Shown here: positions 1 to 7,674 of the stretch, one piece after another
Numbering within the stretch: the first letter of the stretch is position 1
Layout of the letters: every line of letters begins with the position of its first letter
Assembly (NCBI GenBank): GCA_002362625.1
Contig: DEUP01000023.1
Coordinates: forward strand, 1-21,223
Direction of reading: 5' to 3'
Origin: Clostridiales bacterium UBA3259
Lineage (GTDB): Bacteria > Bacillota_A > Clostridia > Oscillospirales > Oscillospiraceae
Length of the DNA stretch: 21,223 bases
Notes under the pieces: generated by a model
What the model was told of the DNA's origin: nothing
The model's input: only the letters and a program-made list of their open reading frames with translations
Databases searched by the model: none
Position numbers and translations under genes: made by a program

Positions 1-65
1 TTCTGCGTTATTCAGTACCCATTAACTAGCATTTCACAATTCTATATGATCGAGGTAATCTATCC

Positions 66-800
66 ATGAAGCCCATTTTTCAAAAGGATTTTGAACTGAC
101 AGACATTTATGTTGACCGGTACGGCAGGCTGAAGCCCTCCGCAATCCTGCTTTTTGCCCAGGAGGTAGCCGGAATGCACTGCACAGAGCTGGCTGTAGAC
201 AGCTCTGTCCTGGAAAAGCGGCATCTTTTCTGGGCCGTATCCCGGCACAGGGTTCAGATCACCCGTCTGCCCCGGATTGGAGAGACCATACATGTGGAAA
301 CCTGGCCCATGCCCACCACCCGGGTGGCCTATCCCAGATCCATGGTGGCCTATGATGAAAAGGGCAACGAGTGCTTCCGCTCCGTCACCCTTTGGGTGCT
401 GATGGATCTGGATACCCGGAACATGATCCTTCCCGGAAAAAGCGGCATTATCGTCTCCGGAACCGTCCGGGGCGGAGAGCTTGCCATTCCCGGCGGTCTG
501 ATTCCCAAGCCCCTGGGCAGCCAGCGCAGCCGTCAGGTCTGCTACACCGACCTGGATCGGAACGGTCACATGAACAACACCCGGTATCTGGATTGGATTG
601 ACGATCTGCTTCCCAGTCCCTTCCATGCCGCGAACAGCCTGAAGGAATTTACCGTCTGCTATTTAAGCGAGGCCCGGGAGGGTCAGACCCTGCGCGTCAG
701 CTGGGATCTGCCTGAGGAAAAAACCCTTCAGGTGGAAGCCAGCCGGGATGAGGAGGAAAAGCAGCATCGGGTATTCAGTGCCCGGCTGATCTTTGAATAA
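66..800 (+). CDS. Acyl-ACP thioesterase (double hotdog fold)
   Basis: This 244-aa protein is the right length for the bacterial acyl-ACP thioesterase family (PF01643), which hydrolyses acyl-ACP to free fatty acid and ACP in the cytoplasm. The N-terminal hotdog runs from about residue 1 to 135 and opens with an F-x-L-T-x-x-Y-V-D-R-Y-G stretch. The second hotdog carries the family hallmark D-R-N-G-H-M-N-N-T-R-Y at residues 164-174, with the catalytic-type Asn/His region. There is no signal peptide or membrane segment. The ATG at 66 follows a GAGGT ribosome site at 52-56 with nine bases between. The gene stands alone on the plus strand and ends in a strong hairpin terminator. Family assignment is from recognised motifs; chain-length specificity cannot be read from the sequence. 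Confidence 0.9.
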   Translation: MKPIFQKDFELTDIYVDRYGRLKPSAILLFAQEVAGMHCTELAVDSSVLEKRHLFWAVSRHRVQITRLPRIGETIHVETWPMPTTRVAYPRSMVAYDEKGNECFRSVTLWVLMDLDTRNMILPGKSGIIVSGTVRGGELAIPGGLIPKPLGSQRSRQVCYTDLDRNGHMNNTRYLDWIDDLLPSPFHAANSLKEFTVCYLSEAREGQTLRVSWDLPEEKTLQVEASRDEEEKQHRVFSARLIFE

Positions 801-825
801 AAGATGTTATGTCAATTCAAAAAAA

Positions 826-859
826 CTCCACAGCCAACACCCAGGCTGTGGAGATTTTT
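826..859 (+). terminator. Rho-independent terminator after the thioesterase
   Basis: A perfect 10-bp stem (CTCCACAGCC at 826-835, GGCTGTGGAG at 844-853) encloses an 8-nt loop and is followed by ATTTTTC. An A-run just upstream means it could also stop transcription arriving on the minus strand. Both arms contain the TGTGGAG core that resembles the DnaA-box-like sites downstream. Confidence 0.85.
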
Positions 860-909
860 CTGTGAAGCCCAAAAATTCATGTGTTTTCAAGGCTTTTTTT
901 CTTTTGGCC

Positions 910-952
910 TGTGGAAAAAGCTGTGGAAAATGTGGATAACTTTTGTGGAGAA
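910..952 (+). promoter_or_regulatory. Cluster of four DnaA-box-like 9-mers
   Basis: Four sites in one orientation occur in 43 bp: TGTGGAAAA at 910-918, TGTGGAAAA at 922-930, the perfect box TGTGGATAA at 931-939, and TGTGGAGAA at 944-952. The next 40 bp are AT-rich. The cluster is intergenic, lies between the thioesterase terminator and the end of a small minus-strand gene, and is about 9.3 kb from the main oriC boxes. By analogy with DnaA-box clusters outside oriC in Bacillus subtilis and datA in E. coli it may titrate DnaA or act as an accessory initiation or regulatory site. That role is inference; the boxes are read directly. Confidence 0.7.
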
Positions 953-1018
953 GCAGTTTTCATCTGTAAATTTTAATTTTATGTAAACTATTCTCCCATA
1001 CAGAAATTCCCTGTTTGT

Positions 1019-1174
1019 TTACACACCATTGGAATCCTTTTTCTCTACAACCTCCTCAATGGCGCTTAAATGGGTTCTGCCGATTCCCGCCAGGCCGCTG
1101 ACCAACTCCTGGGACATATTCCGCTGCTCCCGGTACATTTGAATTACCTGCCCTGCAATAGCTGCATCCAACAT
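1019..1174 (-). CDS. Mini XRE-type helix-turn-helix protein (51 aa)
   Basis: A short frame begins at ATG 1174, eight bases after an AGGGGG ribosome site on the minus strand, and ends at TAA 1019-1021. The product looks like the first four helices of an XRE/HTH_3 domain: residues 11-18 (I-Q-M-Y-R-E-Q-R), then M-S-Q-E-L-V-S-G-L-A-G-I-G-R-T-H-L-S-A-I-E at about 20-40. The fifth helix and the usual E-x-G-x-x-x-P segment are replaced by a short charged tail, so it is either a miniature regulator or a truncated one. It is divergent from the GT10 gene. A weak promoter candidate (TTCATA, 18 bp, TACACT on the minus strand) lies upstream. DNA binding is inferred from the motif only. Confidence 0.6.
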   Translation of the reverse strand: MLDAAIAGQVIQMYREQRNMSQELVSGLAGIGRTHLSAIEEVVEKKDSNGV

Positions 1175-1226
1175 ACGCTGTTCCCCCTTCACTTTCTAAG
1201 TGTAGGGTTTTTTTCTGCTTTTTATG

Positions 1227-1265
1227 AACACATATGTTGTTAATTGAATGCAAATGTGTTATAAT
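1227..1265 (+). promoter_or_regulatory. Sigma-A promoter of the GT10 gene with overlapping inverted repeat
   Basis: TTGTTA at 1237-1242 and a perfect TATAAT at 1260-1265 are 17 bp apart. An inverted repeat, AACACAT at 1227-1233 and ATGTGTT at 1254-1260, brackets the -35 element and runs into the -10; its left arm also contains the palindrome ACATATGT (1230-1237). Expected transcription start is near 1272, which excludes the upstream ATG at 1248 as start of the downstream gene. The repeat is a candidate operator for the divergent small HTH protein, which is inference. Confidence 0.7.
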
Positions 1266-1316
1266 GATGCCCACAGAACAGGAATCCCAATTCCAATACA
1301 GCTGGGAGGATTTGCT

Positions 1317-2351
1317 ATGGCTGGCTCTGAAGGGAAAATCATCCGGTTAAACTATGTCGGCATGGGAGACGACTTCGACAAAACCCAGAATCTGATCTAT
1401 GATTTACTGGTGATTCAGGGATATGACGTCCGAATTACCGAGGATCCGGATTATCTGATTTGCAATTTTTCTCAGGACAATCCCTATCCCTACTGCGGCA
1501 GGCCACAGGTGCGCATTATGCACTCCGGCGAGAATTACATCCCGGATTTTAACCTCATCGACTATTCCATTTGTCCCTATCCCATTTCCTTTGGTGACCG
1601 GAATTTTTATCTGCCAACCTGCGTATGGCCAAGAAGTCATTGGCAGGGACTTGCGTCAAAGCCCCGTTCTCAGGAAACCGCCAGGCAGCTTCTCAGTCAG
1701 AAGACTCTGTTTGCCAACTTCATTGCCAGCCACGAGTCAGAGTACAATATTCGGGGAGATTTTTTCAAACAGCTATGCGAATATAAACGTGTGGAATCTC
1801 CCGGCTCCTATCTGAACAACATGCCGGACGGTCAGACAGTGGATTTCCATGATGAAAGCAAGGTGGCGTTTCAGCGAAAATGCAAGTTTACCCTTTGCTT
1901 TGAAAGCACCAACAACTTTGGATTTGTCACTGAGAAAATCACAGACGCGTTCTATGCGGACACCATTCCGGTTTACTATGGAAGCTGCACCGCCGCGAAT
2001 ATCTTCAACCGGGAGGCCTTCATCAACGTAGCGGATTATCCTTCCTTTGACGATGCCATAAACCGCATTATTCAGCTGGATCAAGATGATGAAGCCTATG
2101 TGGACATGCTGAGTAAGCCCATTCTGGTGGATCCCAGCTATCCCTCCCGCCTGGAAGCAGAACTGGGAGATTACATCCGGCACATCTTCGATCAGCCCCT
2201 GGAGGATGCCTACCGCCGCAGCCGGGTCTATCATCCCAAGGCTGTGGACGATTACCTGTGCAGAGCGGTGGATTCAGAATCCCTGACCATGAAAAATCTG
2301 ATGACCCGTATGACAGGTAAGGTACTGAAAAAGATCTCCAAAACAAAATAA
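1317..2351 (+). CDS. Family GT10 (alpha-1,3-fucosyltransferase-like) glycosyltransferase
   Basis: The 344-aa product carries the GT10 fold signatures (PF00852). An acceptor-side S-G-E-N motif is at residues 70-73, with P-D-F-N shortly after, and its Glu is the expected general base. The donor-binding core has F-T-L-C-F-E-S at 191-197 and then F-V-T-E-K-I-T-D-A-F with a conserved I-P-V-Y-Y-G-S at 217-223. These bind GDP-fucose in known members; the sugar used here is inferred. No signal peptide is seen, so it would act on the cytoplasmic face on a glycan or lipid-linked acceptor. ATG 1317 is chosen because GGGAGG precedes it by seven bases and it lies downstream of the promoter; the in-frame ATG at 1248 lies upstream of the -10. 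No other glycan gene is adjacent. Confidence 0.85.
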   Translation: MAGSEGKIIRLNYVGMGDDFDKTQNLIYDLLVIQGYDVRITEDPDYLICNFSQDNPYPYCGRPQVRIMHSGENYIPDFNLIDYSICPYPISFGDRNFYLPTCVWPRSHWQGLASKPRSQETARQLLSQKTLFANFIASHESEYNIRGDFFKQLCEYKRVESPGSYLNNMPDGQTVDFHDESKVAFQRKCKFTLCFESTNNFGFVTEKITDAFYADTIPVYYGSCTAANIFNREAFINVADYPSFDDAINRIIQLDQDDEAYVDMLSKPILVDPSYPSRLEAELGDYIRHIFDQPLEDAYRRSRVYHPKAVDDYLCRAVDSESLTMKNLMTRMTGKVLKKISKTK

Positions 2352-2356
2352 AAAAA

Positions 2357-2400
2357 GGAACCTCCGCAAATGCCTGTTTGGCAATTTACGCAGAGGTTCC
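2357..2400. terminator. Bidirectional terminator between GT10 and remB, built from a repeat
   Basis: GGAACCTC at 2357-2364 pairs with GAGGTTCC at 2393-2400, and the stem continues inward with GC, AAAT/ATTT and GCC/GGC and small bulges around a TGTTT loop. There is an A-run before the stem and TTTTCTT after it, so it can end both the plus-strand GT10 transcript and the minus-strand origin operon. Read on the minus strand, its first arm matches the terminal repeat of the palindromic element beside dnaA at 17 of 20 positions. Confidence 0.85.
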
Positions 2401-2406
2401 TTTTCT

Positions 2407-2649
2407 TCATTTCAGCCGCTTTTCCAGGGTGGCCGCGGACAGCTCCGTGAGTCTAACCCGGGAGAAGCCGTATTCGCTGGTCAGCACAAAGGCCTTCGGC
2501 AGATCATCGCAGGGAACCACCTCGCCCTCCCGCTCCGCCCGGTCTAAAAATTCCCGGGTGCGCTTGGAGGTGGAGGTGTTGTCCAAATCGAAAATGCCGA
2601 TTACATTTTTGTCCCTGACCGCGAAGTCGCTTCCGATGGACAGGTACAT
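2407..2649 (-). CDS. remB: RemB/YaaB-like DUF370 regulator
   Basis: The 80-aa product matches the RemA/RemB family (DUF370): it opens M-Y-L-S-I-G-S-D-F and continues with the V-I-G-I-F-D-L-D-N-T segment typical of the RemB/YaaB branch found next to recF and gyrB in Bacillus. Family members regulate extracellular-matrix genes in B. subtilis; the role here is inferred. The start at 2649 follows AAGGAG with a short spacer; the same frame is open further upstream, but that stretch overlaps the end of rnhA. It begins ten bases after the rnhA stop and is the last gene of the minus-strand origin operon. In Bacillus this gene lies between recF and gyrB, so its position here is rearranged. Confidence 0.8.
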   Translation of the reverse strand: MYLSIGSDFAVRDKNVIGIFDLDNTSTSKRTREFLDRAEREGEVVPCDDLPKAFVLTSEYGFSRVRLTELSAATLEKRLK

Positions 2650-2659
2650 GCTTTCTCCT

Positions 2660-3097
2660 TTACTTCTGAGCCTTGCTCTGGGCCACCGCCAGCTCGTCAC
2701 AGCGGTTATTCTTGGGATTTTCAGCGTGGCCCTTTACCCAGTGGCAGGTGACCTTGTGCTTCATGGTCAGGGTAAGCAGGGTTTCCCACAGGTCGGGATT
2801 CAGGGCGGGCTTTTTGTCGGACTTGACCCAGCCCCGTTTTTTCCAGCCCCAGGCCCAGCCCTTTTCCAGGGCGTCGATCACGTATTTGGAATCGGAATAC
2901 AGTTCTACGTTACACGGCTCCTTTAGGGCCTCCAGGCCCCGGATCACGGCTGTCAGCTCCATTCGGTTGTTGGTGGTGCTTTTCTCCCCGCCGGACAGCT
3001 CCTTTTCCGTCCCGTTATAGGAGAGAATAGCGCCCCATCCTCCCGGGCCGGGGTTGCCGGAGCAGGCCCCATCGGTGTAGAGGGTCACGGTTTTCAT
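2660..3097 (-). CDS. rnhA: Ribonuclease HI
   Basis: The 145-aa protein is a complete bacterial RNase HI, which cuts the RNA strand of RNA-DNA hybrids (primers, R-loops) using two metal ions. The catalytic carboxylates are visible at D9 in Y-T-D-G, E47 in N-R-M-E-L, D69 in Y-S-D-S and D134 in R-C-D-E, with the flexible-loop histidine at H124 in K-G-H. The basic W-rich handle region (W81-W90) is present. The ATG overlaps the gyrA stop as ATGA, implying translational coupling with gyrase, a sensible pairing because gyrase activity and R-loops are linked. The pairing rationale is inference. Confidence 0.95.
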   Translation of the reverse strand: MKTVTLYTDGACSGNPGPGGWGAILSYNGTEKELSGGEKSTTNNRMELTAVIRGLEALKEPCNVELYSDSKYVIDALEKGWAWGWKKRGWVKSDKKPALNPDLWETLLTLTMKHKVTCHWVKGHAENPKNNRCDELAVAQSKAQK

Positions 3098-5595
3098 GCT
3101 TCGTTTCCTTCTTCTTCCGGCTCCACACGCTCCAGGGATACCACCTGGTTGCCCTCCTCAATGCGCATGACAATCACGCCCTGCACATCCCGCTTATAGA
3201 TATTGATGGAGGACGCGGGAATCCGGATGATCACGCCGCCGTTTTCAATGACCATCACGTCGTCGGTCTCGCCAACCACACGGCAGCCGGCCACAATACC
3301 GGTCTTTTCCGTGATATTGTAGTTTTTCAAACCCTTGCCGCCTCTGCCCTGGGGAATCTTATTCCCATCCGGGCCGGTGCGGAGGTATTCATTCAGCTCT
3401 GTCCGCTTTCCATAGCCGTTGACGGTGACGGTGAGCAGGGTCTTCCCCTCCTCCGCCTTTTCCGCGCCTACCACATAATCTCCCTCACCCAGGGAAATAC
3501 CCCGGACACCGGCGGCGTCACGGCCCATGGGACGGACGTCGTTCTCGTTGAAGCAGATAGCCATACCCTGGGCGGTAGCCATGAGGATATTGTCATTGCC
3601 GTTTGTACGGATGACGTTTACCAGATGATCGTCTTCCTCCAAGGTGATGGCCCGGATGCCAGTCTTCCGGTTGGTCTTCAGAGCAACGAAGGGCATCCGC
3701 TTCACCGTGCCTTTCCTGGTTGCCATAATCAGGAACTCGTTGTCGTCAAACTCCCGGGTGATTACCATGGCCGTGACCTTCTCTCCGGCCTCCAGGGGCA
3801 GGACGTTGACAATGGCGGTGCCTCTGGCCGTCCGTCCGGCCTCGGGAATCTGATAGCCCTTCCGGTGGTGGACACGGCCCAGGTCGGTAAAGAACAGCAT
3901 ATGGTCATGGGTGGAGGCAATGGTCAGGGACTTGACATAGTCCTCCTCCTTCAGGCTCTGGGCGCTGACGCCCCTGCCTCCCCGGCTCTGGGTACGATAG
4001 GTGTCCACAGGCATCCGCTTGATATAGCCCTGGTTACTAAGGGTAAAGGCACAGGTCTCCTCTTCGATGAGATCCTCGATGTCAAGCTCGTCCTCGATCT
4101 CCTGGATTTCCGTTTTCCGGTCGTCGCCGTACTTGTCCCGGATCTCCACCAGCTCCTCCCGGAGCAGGGCCTTCAGCTTGCCCTCGTCTGCCAGCAGCTC
4201 CAAGTAATACTGGATCTTCTCCTGAAGCTCGTCATACTCTCCCTGAAGCTTTTCCCGGTCAAGACCCTGAAGGGCTTTCAGACGCATGTCCAGAATGGCC
4301 TGGGCCTGAACATCGTCCAGGCTGAACCGCTCCATTAATTTTTGCTTGGCGTCGTCGTAGGCGGAACGGATAATGTGAATGACCTCGTCAATGTTATCCT
4401 GGGCAATGAGCAAGCCTTCCAGCAGATGGGCACGCTCCCGGGCCTTCCGCAGGTCATACTGGGTGCGCCGGGTCAGGATTTCCTCCTGGTGCTTCAAATA
4501 CTCGTCGATGATCTGCCGCAGAGACAGGATCTTGGGCTGCTTCTGATTGTCAACCAACGCCAGCATGATAATACCGAAGCTGCTTTGCAGGGCGGTTTGC
4601 TTGAACAGGTTATTTAAGACCACCTGGGGATTGGCGTCCTTCTTCAGCTCAATGACCATCCGCATACCGTTCCGGTCGGTTTCGTCCCGGAGGTCGGAAA
4701 TGCCATCCAGACGCTTATCCTTTACCTGGTCAGCAATGTTCTTAATCAGCTGCCGCTTATTGACCTGGTAGGGAAGCTCGTTCACGATGATCCGCATCCG
4801 ATCCTTGCCGAACTCCTCGAACTCGGTCTTTGCCCGTACCACAATCTTGCCCCGGCCGGTAGCATAGGCGGCCCGGATGCCGCTGTGGCCCATGATGATA
4901 CCGCCGGTGGGGAAGTCAGGGCCGGACACATGCTCCATAAGATCCGCCAGGGTAGCCTCGGGATCGTCCAGCACGCAGACACAGGCGTTGATCACCTCCC
5001 GCAGATTGTGGGGCGGGATGTTGGTGGCCATACCCACGGCAATACCGCTGGAACCGTTGACCAGGAGGTTCGGGAACCGGGAGGGCAGCACACGAGGCTC
5101 TTTTCTTGTCTCGTCAAAGTTTGGATCCCAGTCCACCGTGTCCTTGTCAATGTCCCGAAGCATTTCGTTGGCGATCTTGCTCATTCTGGCTTCGGTGTAA
5201 CGGTAGGCTGCCGGGGGGTCGCCATCCACGGAGCCAAAGTTGCCGTGTCCATCCACCAGCATATAGCGCATGGAGAAGTTCTGGGCAAGGCGCACCATGG
5301 CGTCGTAAACGGAAGCGTCGCCGTGGGGATGATACCGGCCCAGCACGTCGCCCACACAAGTAGCGGACTTTTTAAATGGCTTATCCGAGGAAAGGCCGCT
5401 TTCGTACATGGTGTACAGGATCCGGCGGTGGACAGGCTTTAAGCCGTCCCGGACGTCGGGCAGTGCCCGTCCCACAATGACGGACATGGCGTATTCAATA
5501 TAGGATTTCTCCATTTCCTCCACCAGGTTTGATTCTGTAATCACCTGGTCGGGGAAGCGGATGTCCTCCGGTTTATAGCTGCGATTATGTGCCAA
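3094..5595 (-). CDS. gyrA: DNA gyrase subunit A
   Basis: GyrA is the DNA cleavage and religation subunit of gyrase (A2B2), which introduces negative supercoils. With the TTG start at 5595 it is 833 aa. The N-terminal winged-helix domain has catalytic Y133 in A-A-Y-R-Y-T-E, and the quinolone region reads [10 protein letters not shown] with A94 and S95 in place of the common Ser-Ala. The C-terminal pinwheel contains the GyrA box Q-S-R-G-G-R-G and a second G-R-G-G-K-G repeat. TTG is preferred because GGAGG (5604-5608 on the plus strand) precedes it by eight bases. The upstream in-frame GTG at 5610 would overlap that ribosome site and adds five unlikely residues. It lies 47 bases after gyrB and overlaps rnhA by four. 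Confidence 0.95.
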   Translation of the reverse strand: MAHNRSYKPEDIRFPDQVITESNLVEEMEKSYIEYAMSVIVGRALPDVRDGLKPVHRRILYTMYESGLSSDKPFKKSATCVGDVLGRYHPHGDASVYDAMVRLAQNFSMRYMLVDGHGNFGSVDGDPPAAYRYTEARMSKIANEMLRDIDKDTVDWDPNFDETRKEPRVLPSRFPNLLVNGSSGIAVGMATNIPPHNLREVINACVCVLDDPEATLADLMEHVSGPDFPTGGIIMGHSGIRAAYATGRGKIVVRAKTEFEEFGKDRMRIIVNELPYQVNKRQLIKNIADQVKDKRLDGISDLRDETDRNGMRMVIELKKDANPQVVLNNLFKQTALQSSFGIIMLALVDNQKQPKILSLRQIIDEYLKHQEEILTRRTQYDLRKARERAHLLEGLLIAQDNIDEVIHIIRSAYDDAKQKLMERFSLDDVQAQAILDMRLKALQGLDREKLQGEYDELQEKIQYYLELLADEGKLKALLREELVEIRDKYGDDRKTEIQEIEDELDIEDLIEEETCAFTLSNQGYIKRMPVDTYRTQSRGGRGVSAQSLKEEDYVKSLTIASTHDHMLFFTDLGRVHHRKGYQIPEAGRTARGTAIVNVLPLEAGEKVTAMVITREFDDNEFLIMATRKGTVKRMPFVALKTNRKTGIRAITLEEDDHLVNVIRTNGNDNILMATAQGMAICFNENDVRPMGRDAAGVRGISLGEGDYVVGAEKAEEGKTLLTVTVNGYGKRTELNEYLRTGPDGNKIPQGRGGKGLKNYNITEKTGIVAGCRVVGETDDVMVIENGGVIIRIPASSINIYKRDVQGVIVMRIEEGNQVVSLERVEPEEEGNEA

Positions 5596-5642
5596 AAAAG
5601 ACACCTCCACATTTTTTCAGTTTCTTGATGGAATGGCTTTCC

Positions 5643-7574
5643 TTAAATATCGATATTCACCGCGTACTTGGCGTTACATTCGATCCATTCCTTTCTCGGT
5701 TCCACCTGCTCACCCATAAGGACGGTAAAGATGGCGTCCGCCCGCTGGGCGTCCTCCAATGTGATCCGGCGGAGGGTCCTCTTTTCCGGATCCATGGTGG
5801 TCTCCCACAGCTCGTGAGGGTCCATTTCGCCAAGGCCCTTAAACCGGGAAATGTCCACCTTGGCGTTGGGATTGTCAGAGCGAAGCTCGGAGGAAATCCG
5901 ATCCCGCTGCTCGTCGGAATAGGCAACCTTTACAGTACGGCCCCGGGTCAGCTTATACAGGGGCGGCACGGCGGAATAGACATAGCCGTTTTCAATCAGG
6001 GGCCGCATATACCGGAAGAAGAAGGTCAGCAGCAGGGTACGGATATGGGCGCCGTCCACATCCGCATCGGACATGATGACCACCTTGTGGTAGCGCAGCT
6101 TATTGAGGTCAAACTCCTCCCCGATACCCGCGCCCAGGGCCACGATCAGAGGATAGAGCTTATCGTTGCCGTAAATCTTATCCGCCCGGGCCTTTTCCAC
6201 GTTCAGCATTTTACCCCACATGGCGAGAATAGCCTGGAACCGGGAGTCTCTGCCCTGAATGGCAGAGCCGGCCGCGCTGTCGCCCTCCACGATGTAGATT
6301 TCGCACAGCTCCGGATCCCGCTCGTTGCAGTCCTGAAGCTTATCAGGCATCTGGCCGGATTCCAGGCCGGTCTTCCGGCGGATGGATTCCCGTGCCTTCC
6401 GGGCAGCCTCTCTGGCCCGGTTTGCCATCATGGCCTTATCCAATACCGCCTTGGCTACCTGGGGATGCTCCTCAAAATAGGTGGCAAGCTGGTCGTTGAC
6501 AATCTGGTCAACCAATGTGCGGATATAGGCGTTGCCAAGCTTTGCCTTGGTCTGCCCTTCAAACTGGGCGTCCGTCAGCTTTACGGAAACGATGGCGGTA
6601 ATACCCTCCCGGCAGTCCTCGCCGGATACCTTATCTTCGCCCTTAATAATGCCATTTTTCATGCCGTAGGCATTGAGAACACGGGTGAGCGCGGTTTTGA
6701 AGCCGGTCTCATGCATACCGCCCTCAGGTGTGCGGACGTCGTTGGCAAAGGACATAATAAACTCGTTGTAGCCATCGTTATACTGTACGGCGATTTCCGC
6801 GGAGGCGTCGCCCCTGCTGCCGGACATATAAATGACTTCCTCATGAAGTGGGGTTTTATTCCGGTTGCACCATACGGCAAACTCCCGAATACCGCCCTCA
6901 TAGCACATGGTCTCCTGAACCTGTTTTTCATCGTCCCGGTCGTCGGTGATGGTGATGGAAAGGCCCGCGTTCAGGAAGGCCTCCTCCCGCATCCGCTCAT
7001 GGAGAATCTCATAGTCATAGACAAGGGTCTCAAACATCTCCGGATCCGGCTGGAAGGTGACCTCTGTACCGGTTTTGTCGGTTTTACCTACAATGGTCAT
7101 TTCCTGGGTGATATTGCCCCGGGAGAACTTGATCTCATAGATGTTACCGTTCTTGTGAACCCGAACCTTCATCCACTCACTCAGGGCGTTGACAACAGAG
7201 GCGCCCACGCCGTGAAGGCCGCCGGAGACCTTATAGCCGCCGCCGCCGAACTTACCGCCGGCATGCAAGACGGTGTACACCACCTCCAGGGCGGGACGGC
7301 CCGTCTGGGGCTGGATATCCACGGGGATGCCTCGGCCGTCGTCGGTGACGGTAATGGAATTTCCCGGGTTGATGGTCACGGTAATGTGCTTGCAGTAACC
7401 GGCCAGAGCCTCGTCAATGGCGTTGTCCACAATCTCATAGACCAGATGGTGCAGACCGGAGGCAGAGGTGGAGCCGATATACATACCGGGGCGCTTCCGA
7501 ACGGCTTCCAATCCTTCCAGAACCTGGATTTGAGATCCGCCGTATTCCTGTGTAACTTTCGTTTCTTCAGACAT
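5643..7574 (-). CDS. gyrB: DNA gyrase subunit B
   Basis: The 643-aa ATPase subunit of gyrase has a GHKL ATP-binding domain with E47 and N51 in the Y-E-I-V-D-N-A-I-D-E-A motif, D-D-G-R-G-I-P at 78-84 and G-G-L-H-G-V-G at 118-124. The transducer loop is Q-T-K-A-K-L-G at 341-347. The TOPRIM domain has E-G-D-S-A-A-G-S-A at 430-438 and D-A-D-V-D-G at 503-508. Two TOPRIM positions differ from the textbook form: A434 replaces the usual Gly, and A-M-W-G-K (451-455) replaces P-L-R/K-G-K. ATG 7574 follows AGGAG by seven bases. It is separated from recF by about 100 bp containing an inverted repeat. Confidence 0.96.
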   Translation of the reverse strand: MSEETKVTQEYGGSQIQVLEGLEAVRKRPGMYIGSTSASGLHHLVYEIVDNAIDEALAGYCKHITVTINPGNSITVTDDGRGIPVDIQPQTGRPALEVVYTVLHAGGKFGGGGYKVSGGLHGVGASVVNALSEWMKVRVHKNGNIYEIKFSRGNITQEMTIVGKTDKTGTEVTFQPDPEMFETLVYDYEILHERMREEAFLNAGLSITITDDRDDEKQVQETMCYEGGIREFAVWCNRNKTPLHEEVIYMSGSRGDASAEIAVQYNDGYNEFIMSFANDVRTPEGGMHETGFKTALTRVLNAYGMKNGIIKGEDKVSGEDCREGITAIVSVKLTDAQFEGQTKAKLGNAYIRTLVDQIVNDQLATYFEEHPQVAKAVLDKAMMANRAREAARKARESIRRKTGLESGQMPDKLQDCNERDPELCEIYIVEGDSAAGSAIQGRDSRFQAILAMWGKMLNVEKARADKIYGNDKLYPLIVALGAGIGEEFDLNKLRYHKVVIMSDADVDGAHIRTLLLTFFFRYMRPLIENGYVYSAVPPLYKLTRGRTVKVAYSDEQRDRISSELRSDNPNAKVDISRFKGLGEMDPHELWETTMDPEKRTLRRITLEDAQRADAIFTVLMGEQVEPRKEWIECNAKYAVNIDI

Positions 7575-7628
7575 ATTGTTACTCCTGTAATTTCGGATAA
7601 AATGAACCTGACTGCATGGGACATATCA

Positions 7629-7661
7629 GAAAACCGACAGATAAGAGAATTGACGGTTTTC
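7629..7661. repeat. Inverted repeat in the recF-gyrB gap
   Basis: GAAAACCG at 7629-7636 and CGGTTTTC at 7654-7661 form a perfect 8-bp stem with a 17-nt spacer. It sits between the recF stop and the gyrB start. There is no convincing T-run after it on the minus strand, so it could be a protein-binding site or a weak attenuator rather than a terminator. I could not find a convincing gyrB promoter in this gap. Confidence 0.5.
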
Positions 7662-7674
7662 GGATACGCCCCTG

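Noticed and set aside
22..50. TTAACT-17-TATGAT promoter-like pair before the thioesterase
   Set aside because: A start about seven bases after the -10 would fall downstream of the GAGGT ribosome site, so it cannot serve this gene as annotated; the true promoter is probably outside the window.
804..986. 60-codon plus-strand frame after the thioesterase
   Set aside because: It runs through the terminator hairpin and the DnaA-box cluster, has no ribosome site and a low-complexity product rich in F, K and W.
1056..1274. 72-codon minus-strand frame overlapping the mini XRE gene
   Set aside because: It is in another frame, starts inside the GT10 promoter region, and has no ribosome site, whereas the 51-codon frame has both a ribosome site and an HTH motif.
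1248..1316. N-terminal extension of the GT10 protein to ATG 1248
   Set aside because: ATG 1248 lies upstream of the TATAAT box and lacks a ribosome site; ATG 1317 has GGGAGG and fits the family N-terminus.
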